51,040 bases of DNA, taken from the NCBI GenBank assembly GCA_024641335.1, contig JAHEDG010000018.1:1-51040 (forward strand), given 5' to 3'. The translations under genes and the position numbers were made by a program. The stretch comes from Candidatus Zixiibacteriota bacterium. Lineage in GTDB: Bacteria > Zixibacteria > MSB-5A5 > UBA10806. Positions 15,605 to 23,882 of the stretch are shown here, one piece after another. Position 1 is the first letter of the stretch; each line of letters begins with the position of its first letter. The notes under the pieces are model-generated. The model did no database searches. It worked only from the letters and a program-made list of their open reading frames with translations, and was not told where the DNA came from.

Positions 15605-16248
15605 AAGGGTGCCTTCCAGGTATATTTCCTGGCCAAAAGAAGATTCCTCGATTCCCATATGACCGGGATTCCCCTGACTAAGCACATAACTACGGTGATA
15701 TAAACCAGAGTCATGCCGGTAATAAATCCTGTCCGCATATAGCTTTCGGGAATTCCCCATCCGTAACGGGTTATGCCGGACTGGATTGTCAGGTATATCC
15801 CCAGCCAGACGAACGCGGCCACCTTGGCCCCGCCGTAAAGCCCTCGCGAAAACCTGCTGGCGCAGACGAATCGCGCGATTTTCGAACGCAGATGAGTCTT
15901 CTCGCCGAACGGAGTTTGGCCGTCGGCGAAGGCCGAGCTTCGGATAAGGTCGGTCAGAAACCCGCGGGTAACCACGATCAGCGGCACCCAGAAGCTGAAT
16001 ATTCCCAGCCAGGCGAAGAATATCCAGTAGGCGTTCTCGACTATCCGGTCCCCGGCGATATCCAGCAGGGCGCCGAAATCCGACGATATCCCCAACTTCC
16101 GCGCCATATAACCATCGAGCGCGTCCATATACATTACGATTATGGTCAGAATAGTGGCGGTCAGTTTATAATGAAAGCCGAGCGTGAAGAGCCAGACAGT
16201 TATCAAAACCAGGACAATTCTCGCCAGGGTAACAATGTTGGCCTGCAT
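15601..16248 (-). CDS. CDP-alcohol phosphatidyltransferase
   Basis: This integral membrane enzyme exchanges CMP of a CDP-lipid for an alcohol head group. The full CDP-alcohol motif D-x2-DG-x2-AR-x8-G-x3-D-x3-D is present from MDALDGYMARKLG to GALLDIAGD, and several hydrophobic helices surround it. The start is set at ATG 16248 because GGGAGG lies 7 nt before it; a GTG two codons earlier is too close to that site. The 215-aa length is normal for PgsA/PIS-type enzymes. The coupled HAD phosphatase downstream supports a two-step phospholipid head-group pathway. The head group is not determined. Confidence 0.88.
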   Translation of the reverse strand: MQANIVTLARIVLVLITVWLFTLGFHYKLTATILTIIVMYMDALDGYMARKLGISSDFGALLDIAGDRIVENAYWIFFAWLGIFSFWVPLIVVTRGFLTDLIRSSAFADGQTPFGEKTHLRSKIARFVCASRFSRGLYGGAKVAAFVWLGIYLTIQSGITRYGWGIPESYMRTGFITGMTLVYITVVMCLVRGIPVIWESRNLLLARKYTWKAPF

Positions 16249-16646
16249 GGCCACGCCTCCCGCGTTGCTGTTTAGCCAATATTAGGACCCCGGAGAGCCG
16301 AGGTCAACGCTTTTAACGGGCGGGGCCGGGTGGTGTCGGGCACCCTGACCTGCCTCAGGCATGGCCTGTTGAAGTCGGGCTTCGATGATCCGCAGACCGG
16401 ATAGCGGAAAAACCGGGCCAGAGGCCGGCTGATATCGGAGGCGGTGTTTCTACTGCGGCTGCTGGCGGAGGGGGCGTAGGTGAAAGTAACGCGACCATGT
16501 CAATCCGGACTTGATGAGGGAGCCAGGGGCGGAGGAAAGGTGGTAGGTCGAAAGGTTTACCCTTTCGACATTGCCCAGGGGTGTCGAAACCGTGAAGGTT
16601 TCGGGCTACGGGGCTGTCCCACCCGGTCATTCCATAGCCTTACTTG
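16249..16646. repeat. Gene-free stretch with dispersed palindromic repeats
   Basis: This GC-rich, low-coding stretch contains tandem short palindromes with 5-nt loops: GTCGAAAGG / CCTTTCGAC (16547-16569), CGAAACC / GGTTTCG (16585-16603) and, running into the next gene, ATTCCGGA / TCCGGAAT (16649-16669). The last resembles a dispersed repeat seen in many bacterial genomes. No gene or RNA was recognised. Confidence 0.5.
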
Positions 16647-17537
16647 TCATTCCGGACCTGATCCGGAATTCGTACTACCTTTATTATTAGTCTTTAAAAA
16701 TTCCTCATGTCGATCCGACATTTCTATAAACCAATCAATGAATATTTTGATCCTATCAGACATCGCGTGGCAGTTTGCTATATCCACGGAATACGCTTTA
16801 GCTGCCATTGCGACTAATATTGGAAAGCTGCTAAAAATCTGTGAACGTGGCACATTATATTTCAAGTTAGGCCACCATGATTTGTTGCCTTCAACCAAAT
16901 GATATTTCACCAACTCAGACCAACTGCTATGAACTACCCTACTCAGACTTCTATATAAAAAGGTATATGTCTCTTCCAATTTTACTGATTCAGCTCTCTT
17001 ATATAATGAATCAGGTCGATGCCATTCGCTTGACTGAATATCATCTGTCACTCGGCCTGCTTTGCCAAAATCATATTCTACTGATGACTTAATGCGAAGA
17101 CGAATATTTCGATTTCCCTTTCCGGCTTTTTCGTCGCGCTCCACATTTTCGAATATCTTCTTACTCGTAGCCAACGTTGTATTGATGAATTCAGTGACTT
17201 TAGATTCGTCTTTAGTATGGCAAAAAAAGAGTATATCAATTGCTGTTTCATATGCAGATCGCGCAAGAATCATTGCCATTTCCATGCGTCTTTCGCAGAT
17301 AAGCAATAGAAACGTATCAAATAGCTTATAAAGTCTCACCATTAGGCCAGTAAGCACGGCAGAGTTTTCGGGCTTATACTTCACGACAGGCGCCAGCATC
17401 GCACATTCGGCAATCGTCGTGCGAAGTTCGCTCCCCGCAATCACTAGGTCTTTTAAAAATTCAAATTCATCTTTTCGAACCCGTTCAACAGGCGGTAACG
17501 ATATCGGGAGTGAATTAATATTTTTATCATTTGTCAT
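16647..17537 (-). CDS. DUF5677-like protein
   Basis: This 296-aa mostly helical protein resembles DUF5677 proteins by its core: LICERRMEMAMILARSAYETAIDILFF (about 79-105 in layout), then YRSLSRVVHSSWSELVKYHL with an S-x2-VH motif near residues 210-228. The R-x6-H spacing in RSLSRVVH recalls HEPN-type domains, which is speculative. Codon use and base composition are clearly more AT-rich than in its neighbours, and the last residues (NSGSGPE) are encoded by a palindromic repeat, so the native C-terminus may have been replaced. The ATG has GGAAGG upstream. The function is unknown. Confidence 0.6.
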   Translation of the reverse strand: MTNDKNINSLPISLPPVERVRKDEFEFLKDLVIAGSELRTTIAECAMLAPVVKYKPENSAVLTGLMVRLYKLFDTFLLLICERRMEMAMILARSAYETAIDILFFCHTKDESKVTEFINTTLATSKKIFENVERDEKAGKGNRNIRLRIKSSVEYDFGKAGRVTDDIQSSEWHRPDSLYKRAESVKLEETYTFLYRSLSRVVHSSWSELVKYHLVEGNKSWWPNLKYNVPRSQIFSSFPILVAMAAKAYSVDIANCHAMSDRIKIFIDWFIEMSDRHEEFLKTNNKGSTNSGSGPE

Positions 17538-17631
17538 AGCTCGCCTTCCACGTTTATTTGACAGGTTTACTAAAGGGGCTGGTGCTCCATATAATTCTTA
17601 GTACAAGTCTATTGAACCTCACCTATAATAG

Positions 17632-18531
17632 CTAATCAAGGAAACAACGCCCTTCTTCACAAATCGTCGCAAATTGACATCTCTCGCATTTCCATTTAAT
17701 AGGATCCGGTGGATATTCCTTAATTTCCAACGTCTCTGGAATGACTTTCATTCTCCTTTCAATAAAATCAATGAATGCTTGATAATCGTCCAATGATCTT
17801 ACTACCGCCTCTGAAAGCGATTTTGTTTTCAGATAATAATAATAGCCCAAGAATTCGTTGGGAAAATTCCTGGCCTTTCCTTTATCATCAAAACACGCAA
17901 GAAATATGGAGGCGGATAATTGCAGGTTATTTTCAGCATCATCATCTCTTTCCTTCCCTGTCTTCCAATCAATTATAATGAATTTTTCGTCATTGACGAT
18001 CAGATCGGGCTTGGCGTATACGCCGAAGTTACCACACATAAACCAATTTGCGTAATTTAAGGGATCGTCCAAATACAGAATCTCCTTAACCTGGTACTCT
18101 GGCCATATTTCTTCAAAATTGCCAACTTGAATCATGCAATCCGTTTTTGCCTCCGCGAGTCTCTCATGCGCGATTTCCTGTCCGTTGGTAAATTCGACAA
18201 GGGAGTGCTTAAAATTCGATTCTTTAATCTTCCAATGATGCTCAAAATATTCCATTGGCCTATGTTGGGTACGCGTTTCTACCCAATCTCTGATATACCT
18301 CGCGATCGCTTCGTGGATAATCTCGCCTTTTAGTATAGGTAGAGTTTTTAGATTTTTTAGTTCCTTAATCGTGTCTTTTTTTGGATGATCTGATTCTTTT
18401 TTAACAGCTATATATTCATAATAGTACTTTCTCCTGCAATCTTCCCAACAATTGTCTCGCGTTTTTGACCATTTCCTGATGCTAGACCAAGGGCTAGCGA
18501 AATTCCATTTTATCTTTCTGTCGCTATCCAT
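17632..18531 (-). CDS. PD-(D/E)XK nuclease, RecB/Cas4-like with Cys cluster
   Basis: The 299-aa protein has the RecB/Cas4 nuclease plan: an N-terminal Cys pair in DNCWEDCRRKYYYEY, GEIIHEAIARYI (motif with His), KPDLIV...FIIIDWKTG (catalytic Asp and D-x-K) and the C-terminal cluster WKCERCQFATICEEGRC. The N- and C-terminal Cys are placed as in Fe-S-bound AddB and Cas4 nucleases. The start is ATG 18531; the upstream TTG is two codons earlier and worse placed relative to AAGG. Composition is AT-rich like the DUF5677 neighbour (94 nt downstream), so the two may have arrived together. There is no CRISPR or helicase nearby. Confidence 0.75.
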   Translation of the reverse strand: MDSDRKIKWNFASPWSSIRKWSKTRDNCWEDCRRKYYYEYIAVKKESDHPKKDTIKELKNLKTLPILKGEIIHEAIARYIRDWVETRTQHRPMEYFEHHWKIKESNFKHSLVEFTNGQEIAHERLAEAKTDCMIQVGNFEEIWPEYQVKEILYLDDPLNYANWFMCGNFGVYAKPDLIVNDEKFIIIDWKTGKERDDDAENNLQLSASIFLACFDDKGKARNFPNEFLGYYYYLKTKSLSEAVVRSLDDYQAFIDFIERRMKVIPETLEIKEYPPDPIKWKCERCQFATICEEGRCFLD

Positions 18532-18676
18532 ATACAACCTTCATTCTCTAACATCCTAATTCCTACCTAGCTAGCCCATACCTATACTCCCCCCTATCCC
18601 TGCGCTGCATCCGCCTGCTGTTGCACGTTTTGCCGTAGTATCATGGGGGCCGCGATATTCGCGAAACGCATCTTTA

Positions 18677-19402
18677 TCACTCCCACCTCAAACCTACAAC
18701 CACCTGAATATTACCCGCACTATTCCCTCTGGTGATTTCAGAAACATACCCTTCCGAGCTGATTACATCATCGATGCTGAATCCGTACGAAGATCCCATG
18801 TAGTCGTCGCCGGTATCATCATAATCCCATACCCGTACGAAATAGTGCGTTCCCCAATGGGTCATTTCAAAATCCGGACTCAAGTTCCAATTCAGAGGCA
18901 GATCTGACGGCGCGACGTCGAGATAATATGTTTGCGTAGTAAAGAGAACATTATTAGAATCGGCAACTTGAGGATAAACATCCGGGCCGGTAAATAGGTC
19001 CCAGCCGGCGCCGTAGCTGTCGGTAAAGGGTATATCCTCGATTATAATTCCGCCGATATACACCTTACCCGGCGTAATCTCGATCTGCCGCATTTCTATA
19101 TCCGAAGCTCCGGTAGCGTTATTCCTGGCTATAAGGGTGACAGAATAATACCCATGAGTATCGTAAACATGAGTGGGATTCGTTATCGTGGTTGAGTCTC
19201 CGTCGCCGAATCGCCATAAATATGAGTCTGCGTTAGTGGACATATTTGTAAAGCTAATTGTAGCGGGCGTTACCGTCCCACCGCTTTCCGTAAATAACGC
19301 GCTTGGATTGGGTATGGTTGGGGATGTAGAATTGTCTTTTCCGCAGTTATTAATGATAATAGCGAAAAATAATAGTCCGATAAAAAAACCAAATCTCCTC
19401 AT
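18677..19402 (-). CDS. PKD-domain lipoprotein
   Basis: The 241-aa protein has a lipoprotein signal peptide (FFIGLLFFAIIINNC, lipid-modified Cys20) and a Ser/Thr/Pro linker. A single PKD domain follows (about 34-112) with the hallmark YLWRFGDGDSTTITNPTHVYD. A C-terminal beta-rich domain (about 113-241) with VRVWDYDDTGDDYMG may bind calcium and resembles a C2-like fold. It is exported and probably sits on the outer membrane. The ATG has an AAAGGA site. It lies alone, upstream of two AT-rich accessory genes. Confidence 0.82.
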   Translation of the reverse strand: MRRFGFFIGLLFFAIIINNCGKDNSTSPTIPNPSALFTESGGTVTPATISFTNMSTNADSYLWRFGDGDSTTITNPTHVYDTHGYYSVTLIARNNATGASDIEMRQIEITPGKVYIGGIIIEDIPFTDSYGAGWDLFTGPDVYPQVADSNNVLFTTQTYYLDVAPSDLPLNWNLSPDFEMTHWGTHYFVRVWDYDDTGDDYMGSSYGFSIDDVISSEGYVSEITRGNSAGNIQVVVGLRWE

Positions 19403-19463
19403 TGCAGTTTCCTTTCTCCTAAATTTTCATACCTGCTCACTATCCCACAGCAAGCTGTAGGGC

Positions 19464-19530
19464 ACCGGTACCGGTCCTTGTTGCGGTCACAATAAATCGT
19501 TCACAGTCGTCAGGTACGGTGACCTGACGA
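19464..19530. repeat. Palindromes between the PKD gene and the gene remnant
   Basis: ACCGGT occurs twice in tandem (19464-19475), making a 12-bp palindrome. TCGTCAGGT / ACCTGACGA (19507-19530) is a perfect 9-bp inverted repeat with a 6-nt loop that includes the stop codon of the remnant ORF next to it. Confidence 0.5.
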
Positions 19531-19614
19531 CACAATAATTCCGTCCTGGGCGTAACCAACCGCCTGAAAAAGAAAAATAATGATTAGAGCCGACCAGTTA
19601 ATTTTTTCAATCAT
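19510..19614 (-). pseudogene. Remnant of a secreted-protein gene (signal peptide only)
   Basis: A 34-codon frame begins with ATG behind GGGAG and encodes MIEKINWSALIIIFLFQAVG followed by YAQDG, a complete signal peptide with a cleavage site after Ala. It reads only 11 codons further, through the palindrome at 19507-19530, to TGA. The body of the exported protein is missing. It looks like the 5' end of a deleted gene rather than a functional peptide. Confidence 0.5.
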
Positions 19615-19839
19615 ATCGTTCTCCCAACTCCAATAAATCGGGGATTTATCCCGCCAAACAGTTTAAAGGACATACCCTGGCCATCCACGCCTCGAACTAA
19701 TAAATTCCTGATGAATATCCCAAGTATTATAATCCGTTATTAATGTTATAGCAAGTCCTTTTTCCCATTACCTATAATTTATTTTGCGAAAACCAGCGTG
19801 GATATCCTATATTTCAAGCTCGCGAAGGAGGTTTCTTTG

Positions 19840-20742
19840 ATGAGAGTACTGCTGGCCGGGGGAAGCGGCTTTGTCGGCCTCGCCTTGACTCGGAGATTGG
19901 CCCAACATGGTCATTATATAATTCTTCTAAAAAGGCCGGGCTCCGGCTTGAACATGTCGGATGATAGTCGTATCACCGTTCTGGAATCAGATCCCGGCCG
20001 ACCGATTCAGGGCGATGATATAAGCGCCGACGCCCTGATAAATCTGATCGGCATCATCCGGGAATTCCCCGGAGCGGGAATTACATTCCAAAACTCTCAT
20101 TTTGAAGTCACGAAAAACCTCGTCGATTTAGCTCGGAGAAGTAACATACCCCGATTTCTGCAGATGTCCGCTCTGGGAGTCGGGCCTGAAAGCCGCACTG
20201 GATACCTGAAAACCAAATTCAAGGCCGAGGAGTACTTGAAATCGTCGGGACTCGATTGGACCATATTCAGACCATCGTTGATACATGGCCCCGATGATCA
20301 TCTGGTGGCCATGTTTGCCAAAATGATCGGCCGCCTGCCGTTCGTTCCGGTGGTCGGGGACGGCCGATACAAGCTCCAGCCGGCGCATATCGACGATGTC
20401 CGCGATGGGTTTGTCAGGGCGTTGACCGATAATCGCGCTATCGGCAAAACATTCGAGTTTGGCGGCCCGGAGGTTCTCATGTTCGATCAGATCCTCGACG
20501 CCATCGGGCACGCGATAGGAAAACACAAAGTCAGGAAGATTCATCAGCCTGTGATCATGATGAGATTGATGGCCGGGCTGTTCGGACGGTTTCCCTGGTT
20601 TCCCATCACCAACGAGCAGATTACCATGCTATTGGATGATAATTTTACCGAGGATACATCGTATTTCGATTTTCTCGGACATCAGCCCAAACGGTTCGAG
20701 GAGAGCCTCGGAGAATACCTGCGCAAACCTGATTCCCGATAG
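19840..20742 (+). CDS. NAD(P)-binding SDR, complex I NDUFA9-like family
   Basis: The 300-aa atypical short-chain dehydrogenase/reductase has the nucleotide-binding motif [13 protein letters not shown] (4-16), [10 protein letters not shown] and [12 protein letters not shown]. These match the NDUFA9-like group that also includes chloroplast and cyanobacterial NAD(P)H-binding proteins. Family members often act as structural NADPH-binding chaperones rather than enzymes. The start is the ATG at 19840 behind AAGGAGG; the frame extends 14 codons upstream without another site. It is the first plus-strand gene after a long minus-strand run. Confidence 0.88.
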   Translation: MRVLLAGGSGFVGLALTRRLAQHGHYIILLKRPGSGLNMSDDSRITVLESDPGRPIQGDDISADALINLIGIIREFPGAGITFQNSHFEVTKNLVDLARRSNIPRFLQMSALGVGPESRTGYLKTKFKAEEYLKSSGLDWTIFRPSLIHGPDDHLVAMFAKMIGRLPFVPVVGDGRYKLQPAHIDDVRDGFVRALTDNRAIGKTFEFGGPEVLMFDQILDAIGHAIGKHKVRKIHQPVIMMRLMAGLFGRFPWFPITNEQITMLLDDNFTEDTSYFDFLGHQPKRFEESLGEYLRKPDSR

Positions 20743-20831
20743 CTTGGAAAGATCTATTAAGAAACCAGAAACCGACGACCCCGCGGCGAGGTTATTATCC
20801 CGTATGGACGAAAGCCCAAAAAGGAGGATTA

Positions 20832-21287
20832 ATGATTGAACCGGGCAAAAAGGCTCCCGATTTTACCCTGACCGACCAGGACGGCAGAAAACATAAGCTC
20901 TCGGATTACAAAGGCAGACCAGTGGTCCTGTATTTCTATCCCAAGGACGATACTCCCGGCTGTACCAAAGAGGCCTGCTCGTTCAGAGATAACTTCGACG
21001 AATACAGGAAAAGAGGGATAGAGGTCCTGGGCGTTTCCGCGGATGACGAAAAATCGCACGGCAAATTCAGGGAGAAATATGATCTGCCGTTTGCCCTGCT
21101 GGCCGATACGGATAAAACCGTAGTGGAAAAATACGGTGTCTGGGTGGAGAAAAATAACTATGGCAAAAAATATATGGGTATCGCCCGGAAAACTTTCCTG
21201 ATCGACAAGGACGGTAAAATCCTGCATGTTTTCAATAAGGTCAAAACCGAAATCCATGCCGAAGAGGTTTTGGAAAAGCTGACTTAA
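20832..21287 (+). CDS. bcp: Thioredoxin-dependent peroxiredoxin Bcp
   Basis: This 151-aa peroxiredoxin of the BCP/PrxQ class reduces peroxides in the cytosol with thioredoxin. The peroxidatic Cys44 lies in [15 protein letters not shown], with the resolving Cys49 five residues later as in E. coli Bcp. The thioredoxin-fold motifs [12 protein letters not shown] and [12 protein letters not shown] are intact. It has a strong AAGGAGG site. It follows the SDR by 89 nt and is probably co-transcribed. Confidence 0.95.
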   Translation: MIEPGKKAPDFTLTDQDGRKHKLSDYKGRPVVLYFYPKDDTPGCTKEACSFRDNFDEYRKRGIEVLGVSADDEKSHGKFREKYDLPFALLADTDKTVVEKYGVWVEKNNYGKKYMGIARKTFLIDKDGKILHVFNKVKTEIHAEEVLEKLT

Positions 21288-21419
21288 TAATCGAAAGTGT
21301 CAAGGCAAATTCGCGGGGGACGCAAACCTGTCGGCAATCGAAAACCATGAATGTCATAGTCTTACCACCCATCCGGACATGATCGGCAGGTTCAATAATT
21401 ATTTAAGTATTTTCACGAT

Positions 21420-21435
21420 ATTGACCGAAGTCAAT
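21420..21435. promoter_or_regulatory. CRP/FNR-family operator (HcpR/DNR-like) upstream of ygbA
   Basis: ATTGACCGAAGTCAAT is a perfect 6+6 palindrome around a 4-nt core, with half-site TTGAC. It matches the general pattern TTGAC-N4-GTCAA of NO-responsive CRP/FNR regulators such as HcpR and DNR more closely than the FNR half-site TTGAT. Its centre is about 41 nt before the ygbA ATG. Confidence 0.7.
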
Positions 21436-21468
21436 GTAATAGAAACCGGAAAAGTTTAAAGTATCGTT

Positions 21469-21843
21469 ATGCTTAAGGTTGTCAATAGCAGGATTCGGCG
21501 GGATGCCGTCATGCTTTCTCGGATGGTGGAGATCTACTGTCTCGATCAGCATTCCGACCGGGAGAAGTCCGCGGTCGGCTTGAAAGGGGTCCTGGAGACT
21601 CTGGAAGTCGAAAGCCCGAATCTCTGCGGGCAATGCTCGAGGCTGCTGACCCACGGGCTGGTAAAACGTTTGAGCTGTCCTTTCGATTCCATGCCGGGTA
21701 AAACCAAACCCCGATGCAAACATTGCTCCGAACCCTGTTATTCGGGAGAATATCGTAATTTTGTCAAACAAGTAATGCGTTATTCCGGCCTGCGGCTGAT
21801 CAGGGCCGGCCGAATAGATCTGATCTGGAAATACTTTTTTTAG
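21469..21843 (+). CDS. ygbA: YgbA-family protein (nitrous/nitric oxide-stimulated promoter family)
   Basis: The 124-aa protein matches the YgbA_NO family: RIRRDAVMLSRMVEIYC, then LCGQCSRLL, CPF, CKHCSEPCY and VMRYSGLRLI. Eight or more conserved Cys suggest an Fe-S or metal centre. E. coli ygbA belongs to the NsrR nitrosative-stress regulon. Here it is paired with a ferredoxin (15 nt gap) and preceded by an HcpR/DNR-like palindrome, so an NO-stress role is well supported by context. No Shine-Dalgarno is visible before the ATG, so the mRNA may be nearly leaderless; Met15 is an alternative start. Confidence 0.85.
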   Translation: MLKVVNSRIRRDAVMLSRMVEIYCLDQHSDREKSAVGLKGVLETLEVESPNLCGQCSRLLTHGLVKRLSCPFDSMPGKTKPRCKHCSEPCYSGEYRNFVKQVMRYSGLRLIRAGRIDLIWKYFF

Positions 21844-21857
21844 AATAAGGAGTAAAG

Positions 21858-22601
21858 ATGCCGGTTAGAGATATCATTCTCATCGATGAGGAAAAATGCG
21901 ACGGATGCGGCCTGTGTATACCGTCATGCCCCGAGGGGGCGTTGGCCATTATCGACGGCAAGGCCAGGGTCGTATCTGAAAGTTATTGCGACGGTATGGG
22001 CGCTTGTGTCGGGGAATGCCCGCAGGACGCCATGACTGTGATAAAACGCGAAGCGCCGGAGTTCGACGAAGCGGCGGCGCTGGAGAATATGCGTAAAGCC
22101 GAAGGGCTTACAAAAGAAACCGCCAAACCCTCTCCTCCGTCCCATTTCGGAGGCTGCCCCGGCTCCAGAACTATGGTCATCGAGAAAAAGGATAACCCAT
22201 CAGCGACACAAACCGGGACACAACAATCCGAACTAACCCAGTGGCCGGTGCAGTTGCATCTGGTTTCCCCATACGCTCCTTATTTTAACGGCAAAGAGCT
22301 TCTGGTCGCCGCCGACTGCGTACCGGTGGCGGACCCTAATTTCCACCACGGATTGCTGAAGGGAAAATCGATGGTTATCGCCTGCCCCAAGCTCGACGAG
22401 ATATCCTCGTACGCTCCCAAAATCGCGGAGATTCTCAAGAATAATGATATTCCTAAAGTGACTGTAGCGCATATGGTTGTCCCGTGCTGCATGGGAATTC
22501 TCGGTATAGTCGAAAAGGCCGTGGAGCTTTCGGGAAAAGACGTTCCGGTGGAATCTGTGGTTATCGGTGTCGACGGCGAACGTACCGAATCGATGTTTTA
22601 G
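21858..22601 (+). CDS. Two-cluster ferredoxin fused to a C-terminal Cys-containing domain
   Basis: The 247-aa protein begins with two ferredoxin motifs. CDGCGLCIPSCP (Cys14/17/20/24) is complete. CDGMGACVGECP (44-55) has Met in place of the second ligand Cys, as is common in this family. A disordered, Pro/Thr-rich linker (about 80-120) leads to a domain with ADCVPVADPNFHHGLLKGK, IACPKLD and VVPCCMG. Proteins of this type occur beside the hybrid cluster protein and are thought to feed electrons to NO or hydroxylamine reduction. No hcp gene lies in the window. It has an AAGGAG site and is in an operon with ygbA. Confidence 0.85.
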   Translation: MPVRDIILIDEEKCDGCGLCIPSCPEGALAIIDGKARVVSESYCDGMGACVGECPQDAMTVIKREAPEFDEAAALENMRKAEGLTKETAKPSPPSHFGGCPGSRTMVIEKKDNPSATQTGTQQSELTQWPVQLHLVSPYAPYFNGKELLVAADCVPVADPNFHHGLLKGKSMVIACPKLDEISSYAPKIAEILKNNDIPKVTVAHMVVPCCMGILGIVEKAVELSGKDVPVESVVIGVDGERTESMF

Positions 22602-22626
22602 ACAGATCAATCCATTCGGATACCTC

Positions 22627-22654
22627 TTGACATTCGAATCCCGGCGGATATATT
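22627..22654 (+). promoter_or_regulatory. Sigma-70-type promoter of the initiator-tRNA locus
   Basis: TTGACA (22627-22632), 16 nt, TATATT (22649-22654). The predicted start near 22661 lies about 6 nt before the tRNA-like fragment at 22667, which is the usual distance for a tRNA gene. Confidence 0.65.
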
Positions 22655-22666
22655 GGGTGATTGCGA

Positions 22667-22723
22667 CGCGGGGTGGAGTCCCGGCACTTATGCCGGGAGT
22701 AGCTCGTCGGGCTCTTAACCTCG
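22667..22723 (+). pseudogene. 5' fragment of a tRNA-fMet copy with a hairpin in the D-loop
   Basis: It repeats the 5' acceptor strand and D-stem of the tRNA 85 nt downstream (CGCGGGGTGGAG) and then TAGCTCGTCGGGCTC plus TTAACC. Its D-loop residues CAGTCTGG are replaced by a perfect hairpin TCCCGGCA-CTTA-TGCCGGGA. The anticodon loop reads CTCTTAA instead of CTCATAA, and the 3' half is missing. It cannot fold as a tRNA. Confidence 0.7.
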
Positions 22724-22751
22724 TTTGATAACAGAATACGCCAAAATTCGA

Positions 22752-22825
<74 letters not shown>

Positions 22826-22866
22826 TTTTTTTTGCCGGGAATGATCGCAATCTCATAAAAACAGGA

Positions 22867-22931
22867 TCATAAGCTCCCGCTATCGCGGGATAAACTGCGG
22901 GCTTGGATGCAAATCCCAGCCCCGCTATTTT
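22867..22931 (+). repeat. 3' tRNA fragment preceded by a hairpin
   Basis: A 22-nt stretch at 22910-22931 repeats exactly the T-loop to discriminator end of the tRNA (22808-22829), including the following T residues. Just before it, TCCCGC-TATC-GCGGGA (22875-22890) forms a 6-bp hairpin. It mirrors the 5' fragment on the other side of the real tRNA and suggests stepwise duplication or insertion at this locus. Confidence 0.65.
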
Positions 22932-23093
22932 AGATATATGCCGTCGCTTGTCATTCAATCACGAGTCATGGTTATTTCATCTGGACTAATCACAGCTTTT
23001 ATCACGCTCCTCTTCGGGATCGTCCTCGTAATACCTTCGGCCGTCTTCCCTGAAAGCGTCCAGTAATAATTCCGGCTCAACGATAACATAGAT

Positions 23094-23125
23094 AAAAAAA
23101 GGGAAAGCTCATGGTGAGCTTTCCC
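23094..23125 (-). terminator. Rho-independent terminator of the RRM gene
   Basis: On the minus strand GGGAAAGCTCA and TGAGCTTTCCC form a perfect 11-bp stem with a 3-nt loop, followed by seven T (23100-23094). It lies about 80 nt after the RRM stop codon. Confidence 0.92.
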
Positions 23126-23207
23126 TGAATTCGCGATATCAATTCGAATTGCTGGCTGGCTTAAAAATCCGGATATTTTATTTAATCCGAATTATTATCC
23201 GAAAATA

Positions 23208-23528
23208 CTAATATCTGCGATTGTTGCCTCTCTGAAAACCGCCGGACTGCCGGCCGCCGCCACCGCCGCCGCCGTACGGGCGGTCGCTTCTGCTTTTGGG
23301 CGGACGAGCTTCGTCCACTTTCAGATTGCGTCCTTCGAACTCGGAACCGTCCAGGGCTTCCTTGGCTTTCTCCGCCTCGGTAGTGTTGGACATCTCGATA
23401 AATCCGAATCCCTTGCCATCGATTATTCTGGCTTCTTTGACTTCCCCGTGCTCGGAGAACAACTGCTTCAATTGATCGTTCGTTACGGAATAGCTTAGAT
23501 TCCCTACGTAAAGTTTGCTAACTTGCAT
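23208..23528 (-). CDS. Glycine-rich RRM RNA-binding protein
   Basis: This 106-aa protein has one RNA-recognition motif with RNP2 LYVGNL (6-11) and RNP1 KGFGFIEM (39-46). A flexible tail follows with nine Gly in a short run and Arg residues (GGGGGGGRQSGGFQRGNNRRY). Bacterial proteins of this type act as cold-shock or stress RNA chaperones. The ATG at 23528 has AGAGG upstream. It stands alone with a strong terminator, typical of a highly expressed single gene. Confidence 0.93.
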   Translation of the reverse strand: MQVSKLYVGNLSYSVTNDQLKQLFSEHGEVKEARIIDGKGFGFIEMSNTTEAEKAKEALDGSEFEGRNLKVDEARPPKSRSDRPYGGGGGGGRQSGGFQRGNNRRY

Positions 23529-23882
23529 CTTAACCTCTTAGAATTAATTTTTTTACCTGTCTGATTATGCTTCCCTCGGAGGGAGACGCAAGGTAGCGGA
23601 TCTATCCGTGAAACGAAGACACTTTCAAACAAGAGAACTTGTGATTTAACTACTGCTTACAACTTGTTTGTTTTTCTGAAACCTCCTTTGGATAATTGGC
23701 CAGCCAACATCAGTCGCGGCTTCTATAACAATATCGGTCAGATAATTGTTCCATATTAGCCGCAGAGAGCTTGTTTAATCAAATTTCATAAATCCACAAA
23801 GCCAAGATAGGACAGGGAAACTCGATAAGCAACATAATAATAGCTATCTATATCCGAGCCCGGGTAAATCCGCGATCGTGTC
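23529..23882. other. Leader/promoter region of the RRM gene
   Basis: This 354-nt gene-free stretch must contain the RRM promoter. One short hairpin (TCCCTC-G-GAGGGA, 23572-23584) lies about 45 nt upstream of the start. A TTGAAA-N17-ATAGAT pair on the minus strand is a weak promoter candidate. Nothing else was recognised. Confidence 0.35.

Noticed and set aside
15605-15760. N-terminal extension of the HAD phosphatase
   Set aside because: It lies wholly inside the phosphatidyltransferase gene. The TTG at 15604 with GGAAGG and TTGA overlap gives the normal family N-terminus.
17632-18531. Cas4 of a CRISPR system
   Set aside because: No repeat array, Cas1, Cas2 or effector is present, and the fold alone also fits other RecB-like nucleases.
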